A stretch of DNA of 64,000 nt, from contig NC_064047.1 in assembly GCF_932526225.1 (NCBI RefSeq), positions 6,323,501-6,387,500 on the forward strand, written 5' to 3'. The stretch comes from Nematostella vectensis. Its lineage: Eukaryota; Cnidaria; Anthozoa; Actiniaria; Edwardsiidae. The translations under genes were made by a program, and so were the position numbers. Each line of letters starts with the position of its first letter. Within the stretch, counting starts at the first letter, position 1. Positions 55,470-64,000 of this stretch are shown here, one piece after another. Under the pieces are notes generated by a model that saw only the letters and a program-made list of their open reading frames with translations, was not told the DNA's origin and searched no databases.

Positions 55470-56095
55470 GATTCGTGTTACACACGCTCTACATCTTTTG
55501 TTATACTTACGCGGGAAAGGATTCGTGTTACACAATACTCAGTCAGGCAAGGATTCGTGTTACACACCCTGTCCTTCTTGTTATACTCACCCGGGCAAGG
55601 ATTCGTGTTACACACCCTGTCCATCTTATTCTACTCACCCGGGCAAGGATTCGTGTTACACACCCTGTCCATCTTGTTATACTCACCCGGGCAAGGATTC
55701 GTGTTTCACATCCTGTCCATGTTGTTATACTCACCCGGGCAAGGATTTGTGTTACACACCCTGTCCATCTTGTTATACTCACCCGGGCAAGGATTTGTGT
55801 TACACATCCTGTCCATGTTGTTATACTCACCCGGGCAAGGATTTGTGTTACACACCCTTTCCATCTTGTTATACTCACCCGGGAAAGGATTTGTGTTACA
55901 CATCCTGTCCATGTTGTTATACTCATCCGGACAAGGATTCGTGTTACACACCCTCTCCATCTTGTTATACTCAGCCGGGCAAGGATTCGTGTTACACACC
56001 CTGTCCATGTTGTTATACTCACCCGGGCAAGGATTCGTGTTACACAATACTAAGCCGGGCAAGGATTCGTGTTACACACCCTCTCCATCTTGTCA
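55470..56095 (-). repeat. 48-bp array of TSP1 exon end plus donor, unit B (expanded)
   Basis: About thirteen units of the RVCNTNPCPGEYNNMD-coding repeat, against six in unit A. Most keep an intact CCCGGGTGAGT donor. The TSP1 module core that should precede the array (WTTWSPW to DDKMERVC) is absent; at about 56094 the array abuts unrelated sequence. The array is therefore a relic without its exon. Confidence 0.9.
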
Positions 56096-56419
56096 GATTG
56101 ACAGGAACATTTCTAGCCTATCCGCTTAGCAAAAGAATGCATCACTGCGTCATCATTTAAAAAAAGGGGTGGCCCAATCGTTCTCCTTTCTTGGAATAAA
56201 GTTTCAGATAATTACCAAAAACAACGCAATGTCACGCAATTCGGGTCTACGGACTGTAATGAGATGCGATGCTAATGAAATGAGATACTTGCTAGCAGAA
56301 TGACAGGAACATTTCTAGCCTATCCGCTTAGCAAAAAGAGATGCACCACTGCGTCATCATTGTAAAAAGGGACGGCCCAATCGTCTTCCTTTCTTGGAAT
56401 AAAGTTTTAGATAATTACC
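56094..56419. repeat. Local direct duplication next to the array
   Basis: The segment GACAGGAACATTTCTAGCC at about 56100 through TTTCAGATAATTACC near 56217 is repeated from about 56303 to 56419. The second copy ends at the donor of the transmembrane exon, so the first copy carries a duplicated ATAATTACC donor region. Confidence 0.8.
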
Positions 56420-56618
56420 TTTGTGTAGCCCCTTGTAGATGAAATAAGATGCAGAGATCGAACATCCAAACATCAATAGTAAGACTAGCTTCAGTACTAA
56501 AACCAGCAAGCATCTACTTCTGCGATGAGACTTATGAGCACTCGTTGTTTTTATCAACGATTCTCGGATAAGGACACTAAACCGGAGGTCCCGTCTCTTC
56601 AAGCTGCACAACACTAAC
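56419..56618 (-). CDS. Transmembrane (type II anchor) exon, unit B
   Basis: It begins after GGTTCAG at 56618 and ends at a GTAATT donor in phase 1, the phase the TSP1 exons require. It reads LVLCSLKRRDLRFSVLIRES, a basic HKSHRRSR stretch, then a hydrophobic span LLVLVLKLVLLLMFGCSISA and SYFIYKGLHK. This is a plausible signal anchor for the decayed TSP1-TLDc member. No counterpart was found in unit A. The acceptor phase (2) has no matching donor in the N-terminal exon at 57106-57297, so an intermediate exon may be lost in the pentanucleotide arrays. Confidence 0.6.
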
Positions 56619-56765
56619 CTGAACCGAAGGGACGTAAAAGAACCACTGGGGATGCAATAAACCCTTTGGCAGTGACCACCCCCAGTGACAGTGCTTACTG
56701 ACCGAGGGCCATTTGTTAGAAAACTGTATATTCGGTTAAATATGTTACCCTATCGATAAACAAAG

Positions 56766-56878
56766 ATTAAACTAAACTAAACTAAACTAAACTAAACTAA
56801 ACTAAACTAAACTAAACTAAACTAAACTAAACTAAACTAAACTAAACTAAACTAAACTAAACTAAACTAAACTAAACT
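56766..56878. repeat. (ACTAA)n pentanucleotide array
   Basis: About 22 copies of ACTAA. A 40-bp segment beginning CTGGGGATGCAATAAACCC lies on both sides of it (56647 and 56877), so the array and its flank seem to have been duplicated or slipped. Confidence 0.95.
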
Positions 56879-56925
56879 GGGGATGCAATAAACCCTTTGG
56901 CAGTGACCACCCCCAGTGGTCACTG

Positions 56926-57112
56926 CTAGGCTAGGCTAGGCTAGGCTAGGCTAGGCTAGGCTAGGCTAGGCTAGGCTAGGCTAGGCTAGGCTAGGCTAGG
57001 CTAGGCTAGGCTAGGCTAGGCTAGGCTAGGCTAGGCTAGGCTAGGCTAGGCTAGGCTAGGCTAGGCTAAGCTAGGCTAAGCTAAGCTAAGCTAAGCTAAA
57101 CTAAACTAAACT
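56926..57112. repeat. (AGGCT)n pentanucleotide array grading into (AAGCT)n and (AAACT)n
   Basis: About 30 copies of AGGCT, then AAGCT and AAACT variants at the right end. It looks related to the adjacent ACTAA array by point change and spread. Confidence 0.95.
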
Positions 57113-57297
57113 AGTTGAGGTGGACTTGTTCGAACGCCCTGCACGCTGCCCGCTATTTCAATGTTTTGGTAGACTTCCTCCTCGTGCACACCGTCCGTAT
57201 TCTCCGAAGGCGAATTCTCATACACACCATCCGTATCCACACCCTGTTTTGGCGGATAATTATACACATTTTTGCTCGGGCCACTCACGCGGCTCAT
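57106..57297 (-). CDS. Candidate N-terminal (cytoplasmic) exon, unit B
   Basis: From ATG at 57297 the frame reads MSRVSGPSKNVYNYPPKQGV, DTDGVYENSPSENTDGV and EEEVYQNIEIAGS. It is acidic and Tyr/Asn-rich, with NYPP and repeated GVY/GVH motifs that could be cytoplasmic tyrosine motifs. By analogy with the intact gene's first exon it would be the cytoplasmic tail of the decayed family member. The donor is uncertain; the open frame runs into the pentanucleotide array. Confidence 0.45.
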   Translation of the reverse strand: MSRVSGPSKNVYNYPPKQGVDTDGVYENSPSENTDGVHEEEVYQNIEIAGSVQGVRTSPPQLV

Positions 57298-58726
57298 CGC
57301 TATAAAGATTTCATCTTCTTTACTTGCCGAGGAGACGGCTCTAAGTCGTTTGTAAAAGGCTTAGACAAACAAAGTTTCCGCGCCGCTAAGAGAGACCAAA
57401 TCACTGAACTACATTTCATTTTCCAGGCCATAGCGAACTGAAGACAGTGTTTGCCATCGTGCTAGAATGGCTTTAGATTGCTAAGTTTTACTTTTAGGTG
57501 GAACAAAACAACTCGTTCAGTTTAAATACCAAATATTTATATACGTTAAACGTTTTTGCTTATTCCGTATGTAAATACAGCATTTTGAGTTTTGGGATGG
57601 AGTAATAAGATAAAAGGGCTCTGTTTGAGGATAGATAACTTTAACATTTTTATCAGTGGTCCTCTGTTGGGGTTCCTATGTTGCCTCTGTTGGGGTTCCT
57701 GTGTGTCCTCCTTTGGGGTTCCTCCGTGCTCCTTTCGTGGTAACATGGCTAAGTCGTGATGCATAGTCCCTTGTATTAAGGATTGTTATTGCAAAACCTC
57801 TGAAAATCCCCAAAACTGTTCTGAATTCTTGTTTACTTGCTTACAGAAAAATCCCCTCTATCAGCCCGTCGCTATTGGTTAACTGGTTTACTTAGGCCCT
57901 GCACTAACGTCGTACTTTCCATGAGCCGTATTTAATGCAAATGCATTCAAATGAAGACAAAACAGTGCATCTGGCCCATTTTAATTAATTTGCATTGAAT
58001 ACGGCTTATGGAAAGTGAATATTTTTTTCTATAAATTTTTTCTATTCTCACAAGAAATTTTACGTAATGGGTCGAGGTTAACCTCTGAACATAAAGAAAT
58101 GGCGAACTGCGGCTGGAAGGGGGGGGGGGGGTATTTTAAAGGTCGTTCCCCCTCTACAAACGCCAAGAGAAGCTGCCCACATTAGTGTAGGCAACAATTA
58201 AAATAAAAGCTGTGATGAACAGAAAAACGATGTCTATTTTGGGATGCACCGCAAACGGACCGCACACGGAAGGCCCAGTCAACTACGATACTTATGTTCA
58301 CTCTATCCCTGTGCACGATATCCGCCTTAACACAGCTGCAATAAAAAAAACTGTTTCATTATTTCTCGGTCTCTCGGTTCGAAAAAGGTAAACATACTCT
58401 GCACCGAGAAACCTCCACCAGAATATTAAAAATAGCAATAGTATTTCTCTTCAATTCTCGCCTGAAATCGTTTTCCTTCAATAATTAAATAGTTTGCTCT
58501 ATTTCTGGCTTGCCTTGCTTGTTTCGTGTTCGTCTTGTGTTTGTCTGCTTGCTTGCTGTTTTATTCTACCCGTTGAGATTCATAATGAGCATAGCAACAC
58601 TAAATAACTACTTTGAGTGAAATTATTTACAAACTGGGGCAGCGCCTACAGGGACAGCGCCCACTATAGATTTATTATAGTTACAATTTTAATAATAATT
58701 GGTATTTACTAAACCTCCAAATGGGG

Positions 58727-59035
58727 TGTCCTGCAGGGGCAGCACCTTCTTGTTTATACTCACTTTAGAAATACCTGTATACTATTGTCCATTATTAATA
58801 TCTTTAGATGGGTGTCCTGCAGGGGCAGCACCTGCTAATTTTATACTTACTATAGAAATATGTGTACACTCTATTATAGTTACGTTTTAATAATAATTGG
58901 TATTTACGATACCTCAAAATTGGGTGTCCTGCAGGGGCAGCACCTTTCTTATACTCACTTTAGAAATACCTATATACTATTGTCCATTTTTACTATATTT
59001 AGATAGGTGTCCTGCAGGGGCAGCACCTACTTGTG
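58727..59035. repeat. Tandem repeat with GTCCTGCAGGGGCAGCACCT core
   Basis: Four copies of the core, near 58727, 58810, 58923 and 59008. They are arranged as two pairs, so the higher-order period is about 200 bp. Confidence 0.88.
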
Positions 59036-59116
59036 TTCCAGTTACGATATCTTCAGTACTGCATGGCCTTGGGTGGGGCGGGATAGTTCCTTTTTCAAGA
59101 AACCATGCTTTGGCGT

Positions 59117-59300
59117 TTTGTATGCCCACACCTTTACTTGGGCGTATTTATAGTATTGAATAATTTGAAATTTTGATATTTGGATTGAATAAACAGGCTA
59201 TGGGGATGTGCCCAAAGCCATTTAATGCCAAACATGTGTGATGTATTGCCCAGTAAACAGATCTAAGGTCATGCAGTACCCAGGGATTATATTCAACTAC
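59117..59300. repeat. Direct repeat, first copy (second at 59578-59757)
   Basis: TATGCCCACACCTTTACTTG through CAGTACCCAGGGATTATATT occurs twice, nearly identical. The duplication is local and recent. Confidence 0.92.
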
Positions 59301-59577
59301 TATACTTAACTGAGAGAAATACATAAATGAAATATTTGTCTACAAATAGTATTTTTATGTATTTACTCGAATTTTAAAATTGATTTGTATGATTGATTGG
59401 AATAACCGAGTGGGGGTGAAGGAACGAGGTCAATCAGCAGTACCCCCCCCTATAGGGGAACATTAGCTTGTCACGAGTTTATCGCGCCGCGTGCTTCAGT
59501 CGCGTGGAGTCTTCAAAAAGACAACATCTAAACTTTTTAATTCCCTCCTCCTCCCCTTGCCCTCCACTTGGTTTGTT

Positions 59578-59757
59578 TTGTATGCCCACACCTTTACTTG
59601 GGCGTATTTATAGTATTGAATTATTTGTAATTTTGATATTTGGATTGAATAAACAGGCTATGGGGATGTGCCCATAGCAATTTAATGCCAAACATGTATG
59701 ATTTATTGCCCAGTAAACAGAGCTAAGGTCATGCAGTACCCAGGGATTATATTCAAC
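59578..59757. repeat. Direct repeat, second copy
   Basis: Second copy of 59117-59300. Unit A has no counterpart of either copy. Confidence 0.92.
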
Positions 59758-60198
59758 TTATGAAAGAAATACATAAATAAAAGAAAAACTTCTAGCTCCC
59801 TTAAGATAATGAATACAATTTTATTGAAAGACGATGAAACATATCTTCATCAAGATCAAAGGTGTAACAATGTCAAGTCTCTAAAAAAAAGGATTAACAT
59901 AAAATTACACACTCTCATAGTTGTGTCTTTAATACGTCTTACAAAAGCGTTTTTAGATCAGTAATGAATAAATATCTTTATACATCAACTAGACTATGCA
60001 TTGTCTATATGTCGCCTAATGATTAACCATGTCAGTGTTGGTCAGTGGGTTTATTCAAAATAATAGTTCATCCACACATAAAGTTTAAAGTAAAAAAAAG
60101 GGCTAATTTTCGCTTAAGAAATATTCTCGCGCTTATTTAACACGAAGTGTACGAAAATTAATAAAGCGAGAGAAGTGTGCGATAAATCCCCGTCTACA

Positions 60199-60999
60199 TT
60201 CCCTGCTAGCAGAGGCCTCTTTTCTCTGTATTTCGCTGGGCTGGAGTTCGCGAGGAAAAGATACCTCTGCCATGGGTCGAAACTGTTTCTGTTGCGCATG
60301 CGTGAGCGTTTATAAGCGACCGACGTGCCAAAACCCGTACCATCGCGCGAAAGCTGTCAATATGCTAATATGCTTTGCATGGGTTTAGTCGGAAATCATG
60401 AATCAAACTTCGGTTAGTTCTCCTCTTCGAAAAAAGAAAACAACTGTTCAATTTCAATCACCTAAAACGTCACTAAAAAGATTGAACAGCAAACGCAGCA
60501 AAGAAGAGTTTTGTCTTGTTTGTGGGATACATTTCAAGACATCTGGGCAGGCGAGTTTCTTCAATGTAAATATCGCACAGTTGGATTCGAAGAAAATGTT
60601 ACAAAACTTTTTGGTAAACTTAGATCAGCTATTCCCAGAAGAATACAAAACCTGTAAACGGAAGATTGACTCGTTAGTCAAAAGAGAGAAAATTGTGAAT
60701 GAAGATAAGGCATCGAATGGCTTCTTTTATAATTCGTCGCGTGATATTTCTACGGAGGACGCCGTTTCGAATGCGGGCTTATTATCCCGCAGCGAATGTA
60801 CGTTTCATGCATGCGCTAGTCATTGTGGGCTCAAATAGTGGCCAGTAATTAATGAACGGAGCATGCGCTCTGGATCTCGTCCACGATCGTGGACGGCGGT
60901 TTGATCAAACAAACTTGCGACCCATGGCAGAGGTATCTTTTCCTCGCGAACTCCAGCCCAGCAAAATACAGAGAAAAGAGGCCTCTGCTAGCAGGGAAC
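60199..60999. mobile_element. Inverted-repeat DNA element carrying a Cys-rich ORF
   Basis: Terminal inverted repeats of about 80 bp begin TTCCCTGCTAGCAGAGGCC and include GCGAGGAAAAGATACCTCTG and CCATGGGTCG. The right arm (from about 60920) is the near-perfect complement. The flanks CGTCTACA (60191-60198) and CGCCTACA (61000-61007) look like an 8-bp target-site duplication with one change. Unit A has the empty site (GGTCTACAGAAGC near 39770), so insertion followed the segmental duplication. No transposase is present. Confidence 0.85.
60398..60838 (+). CDS. 146-residue Cys-rich ORF inside the inverted-repeat element
   Basis: Open from ATG to TAG. The basic N-terminus (SPLRKKKTT, SLKRLNSKRSK) is followed by EEFCLVCGIHFKTSGQASFF, then EEYKTCKRKIDSLVKREK and an end with SECTFHACASHCGLK. 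CxxC plus later cysteines suggests a zinc-binding N-terminal domain like those common in cnidarian uncharacterised proteins, but I cannot name it. It fills most of the space between the terminal repeats. It could be an element-encoded accessory protein or a captured host exon cut off after the first coding part. Confidence 0.5.
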   Translation: MNQTSVSSPLRKKKTTVQFQSPKTSLKRLNSKRSKEEFCLVCGIHFKTSGQASFFNVNIAQLDSKKMLQNFLVNLDQLFPEEYKTCKRKIDSLVKREKIVNEDKASNGFFYNSSRDISTEDAVSNAGLLSRSECTFHACASHCGLK

Positions 61000-61381
61000 C
61001 GCCTACAGAAACTCAGTTATGAACCAGCCATAGCAACATATCCGTAAGCATTTGGAAGGCAATTGTGATAAGGACGGGTCAATTCGGGACAATAAGCTTC
61101 TGATTCTTAAAGATTTTCTAATGTTTTCTACAAGTGACTTCTTAACGTGTATTCTGATTGTGCAGCAGGCCGTGCAGAAAAAGGTAAACGATTGGCGTGT
61201 TATTAGAGGTTGAATAACATTTAGGGCGGCAATCGCACCAGTTTACGTAAACCTGAAACCTCAACACTGCCATACAATTTTGTAAAATATTTCCACGTTT
61301 TTCGTTAAAAATCATCTAAATTGGCCGAAAGTAAACTGGTGACATTGCCGCCTTTAAGTTTTTAAACTTTTAAAACATCTT

Positions 61382-62519
61382 TTAAACGACTTCATAGAAA
61401 ATCTCGATATCGCTAGGTTGAAAGTTGTAGCTTCCCGCCAGTACACCGCAGCTATCAGACGTGCACCACTTGGGTCGATCGTAGGTGCTTGAACCTGTAT
61501 ACGAGTTGGTGTTACCACTTGCGTAATCAGCAATATACAAGTCATGACCTCCTCCAAATGTGGGCCCGTAGGTGTTCTGATCGCAGATGGCACTTCCATG
61601 AGGTGAGTATCTGAGTGGCAGCTTTGCAGGTTTGTATCCGAACGTGTTGTAAATAGTGAACATGAAGGACTTGCTTGATGACTTGTAGCAATTACAGCCT
61701 AAACAAATCAAAACCGTGACACATTACATTGTGTGACCCGAGTTGAATATTCATACCACAACCCACGTCTCACGTCGAGTAAGTACGCAGCTGCTTTTTC
61801 TCCTATTATCTTTGTTCTACGGTTCTGCGGATATTGTTCATTTGCCCAATTAAATTGCAGCTTGTAGGAGCTGCGTACTGACCCCTCACGTCTAATGAAG
61901 GGGCGGATCTAGCTTTTCGCTAAAGGGCTTCGGCTTAGTGACAAAAAGGGAAGGGGGTATTTTTATTTTTTTGTTACATATGGATTTCTGGGGGTTTAAA
62001 CCCTCCTCCTAGATCCGCTCCCCTCCCTCTTTTAAGCATAGGCGCATGTGTCATAGGAATAACATCAGTGCACCGCCCTTGGTGATATTAAAGGTTTTTG
62101 ATGTTTTTGAGTAAATGTTGAGCGAAACATGTCCATGAGCTGGGAAATATCTCTGGACATCTTAGACGTAGGATAATGGCACGTAGGCGAGACAACTGGT
62201 TACTGCTGACAGTTGATTTCAAACTTAACAGTTTGACATTAGTCGGCAATGACCACTATATCAAATACGCCTATTTTACCTGTCCAGGACTGGTCCGTGT
62301 AACCGCCAAAGATGTAGCTGCTCTTTTTCACTATGGTGACGGTTGGTCCCTTGTTGTTACAGTAGCTGTGAAACGTGCTGGCCGCCCATCCATATGAACT
62401 GGCTCTATAGCAAAGTCTCCAGGTACTAGAGGGACTCTGCTGCACTGGCCTTAGTTGGTTGTATAGCCAGTAGGTGTCGCCTCTACTTTCGGTTAAGATG
62501 GATGAGAATGTAAGCCCTC
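61382..62519 (-). CDS. Second TLDc cassette, unit B (two exons)
   Basis: Counterpart of 40060-42599: exons 62519-62280 (240 bp, same size and phases) and 61698-61382 (stop). It reads WRLCYRASSYGWAAS, GPTVTIVKKSSYIFGGYTD, then SFMFTIYNTFGYKPAKLPLR, TYGPTFGGGHDLYI and SDIEIFYEVV. More than a dozen residues differ from the unit A copy, yet both frames are intact and the core motifs and cysteines are kept. This suggests selection on the protein. The intron is much shorter than in A, because A carries the MITE-type insertions. Confidence 0.75.
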
Positions 62520-63111
62520 CTGCAAGATGTCGAGAAATGGGTTTGTTTATTAGCCTAGATCATTGTATTTGAAGCGTCACAAGAGTATAAAATAATCAGG
62601 GTTTTAGATATATAAGAAAATACACATAAAAGCAAAAAATTGCATCAAATGGATTGCACGAAAACTAGATTGTGGCTAGCGCTTTATACGTAATGGATTT
62701 CGGGTCGGAGATATAATAAACTCATCTCAGATACATAAGAAAAATACATATAAAAGCAAAAAAAAAAAACATCAAATGGATTGCAAGAATCGTCAATGCA
62801 AAAGCCTTTTTTTCAGTTGAAGGGTGTTTAGGGAGTCAATTCAAGGCCTTATAACGCCGCCACTGGGGACACGCCCCACCCCATATTCTTAAAACTTAAA
62901 ACACCCCATATTCTTAAAACATATTCTTAAAACGTGGCTGTGCCCCCAATATTTCTCAATGTTTCTGTATCGTGTTCCCCTAATTATTCTAGCCATCTAC
63001 TAGTTCTGTCCTTACATAACCTTAAATAAGATAACCCCAATAAGAGCTAGCAGGCTATCGTGCAGTTGCTCATTTGTCAGTGTTTATGAGTAATTTTGTT
63101 ATTGTTTATTT

Positions 63112-64000
63112 TTAAATACCTTGGTCAAAGTTTGCATCGTAGAACACCTCGACCCAATCAGGCCGAAACCTTTGACTCCCCACCAGCGTGCCGCACGCTG
63201 TTCTATTGTAGCACCCTGGGGGCCGCTCGTACGAATAAGGACTGCTAAATGACCGGCTAGGGTTGTCGAGATCGATCCTCAAATCATGCCCTCCTCCAAA
63301 AGTGGGCCCGTAAGAGCTGTCGTCATAGATGGCATACTCGCAGGGGGAGGTTTTTAAAGGAAGCTTTGTTGGCTTGTATCCTTGTGGGCCGTATAATATG
63401 AACAGAAAGGAATCCCTTGAAGTCTTATATCTCTCCAAGCCTTAAACGGTAAAATGATAGTTTGTCGAAGGAGAAAATACTGTTGCAACAATAATACAAT
63501 GATTATAATAATGATAATGTTAGTGATGAAGATGATGATGGTGGAGATGGTGATAGCGGTAGTAATATCTTGAATATCGGTGCCTGTGAGTGTTGTCGTG
63601 CTTGATATTGATCATGCTGATGATTTTCGTGCTTGTGGTGGTGTGGATGAGGATAAATGATTATAATGGTGATGATGTTGACAATTGTGATGGATGATGG
63701 TTGCAATGATGATAATAGTTCATGGGCGGGTACAGGGGTGGTTAAGGAGTTGATTTGTCACCCCCACCCTTTCTTGGAAAATTTCTGAGAGCCTAAAAAA
63801 TCCTTCAATATTTGTAGTCTTCTTTTGATTATACCCCTGTTTAAGTAACTCCTCCTTTTAATCCATCTGTCTGAAATCTCAACAATGCCCAATCTGATAA
63901 AGATAAAAATAAGATCGGTATGAGTAACACTTACTCCCCCATGAAACATCCGTGTATCCACCGAATACAAAATCCCCGACGTACACAATGGTTACTGTGG
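63112..64000 (-). CDS. TSP1-TLDc membrane protein, unit B copy, 3' end (partial)
   Basis: Exon 63440-63112 (stop) encodes the TLDc C-terminal half and is identical in protein sequence to 43572-43244 over its length (DSFLFILYGPQGYKPTKLPL, YGPTFGGGHDLRI, WVEVFYD). The preceding exon ends at 63935 (GTAAGT donor) and is cut by the window edge; it reads GPTVTIV and VFGGYTDVSWG. The TSP1 and transmembrane exons should lie beyond 64000. Confidence 0.82.

Larger units (their letters stand above)
57900..60190. other. Repeat-rich stretch, mostly unit-B-specific
   Basis: No gene was seen. An inverted pair (TTTCCATGAGCCGTATT near 57917 and AATACGGCTTATGGAAAGT near 57998) forms a small fold-back. A poly-G run lies at 58120-58130. 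The part up to about 59776 has no counterpart in unit A near 39363; after that, homology to A resumes. Confidence 0.6.
49716..64000. repeat. Segmental tandem duplication, unit B (runs off window)
   Basis: Homologue of unit A. It differs by a longer minisatellite (50763-51365), loss of most of the A-specific satellite block at 37440-38520, expanded microsatellites at 56766-57112, an extra repeat-rich block at about 57900-59776, and a DNA-element insertion at 60199-60999. The counterpart of unit A 44134-49715 should lie beyond the right edge. Confidence 0.9.

Noticed and set aside
56926..57112. Possible interstitial telomere repeat in the AGGCT array
   Set aside because: The unit is a pentamer TAGGC and not the hexamers TTAGGG or TTAGGC of animal telomeres, and it grades into ACTAA.

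Overview
The window is eukaryotic: almost every gene is split by GT-AG introns, many introns exceed 1 kb, and the sequence is rich in microsatellites, minisatellites and short inverted-repeat elements. The gene content (an RTN4IP1-type mitochondrial oxidoreductase, a GT10 fucosyltransferase, a short secreted collagen, a secreted von Willebrand A protein, and membrane-anchored thrombospondin-1/TLDc proteins) fits an early-branching animal. I infer an anthozoan cnidarian, probably a sea anemone such as Nematostella. That is recognition of style, not a database match. Exon models were read by hand from splice sites and reading-frame phase.

Left part (1-15 kb): the last six exons of an RTN4IP1 homologue (+, 1560-4914), its introns carrying a 5'-truncated LINE and a diverged tandem duplication; an inverted-repeat element (5175-6099); an unrecognised, frame-disturbed gene (-, 6359-7671); a single-exon alpha-1,3-fucosyltransferase-like gene (+, 9799-11154); and a small two-exon gene of unknown function (+, 12860-14530).

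Middle part (15-30 kb): two head-to-tail minus-strand genes for secreted proteins. One is an eight-exon short-chain collagen with every intron in phase 0 (22458-15543). The other is a six-exon protein (29772-24846) with a signal peptide, a Cys-rich N-terminal domain and a VWA domain with an intact MIDAS.

Right part (31.3-64 kb): a large direct tandem duplication. Unit A starts at 31312 and unit B at 49716, about 18.4 kb apart at the left edge; unit B runs off the window. Each unit holds minus-strand exons, nearly all in phase 1, for a family of proteins that join a transmembrane anchor, thrombospondin type-1 (TSP1) modules and an extracellular TLDc-like domain. The complete member (48464-43244) has a type II anchor, three TSP1 modules and one TLDc. 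It is followed by a second, promoterless TLDc cassette (42599-40060) that could be an alternative 3' end. A second, more decayed family member lies further left in each unit. Its two copies carry different lesions and have kept different exons.

The most unusual structures are a 48-bp minisatellite that multiplies the last codons of a TSP1 exon together with its splice donor; a three-fold repeated splice acceptor in the RTN4IP1 homologue; a 60-bp near-perfect palindrome kept in both duplicated units; a filled/empty-site pair for a DNA element carrying a Cys-rich ORF; and ~150-bp satellite units each carrying CRE-like TGACGTCA palindromes.
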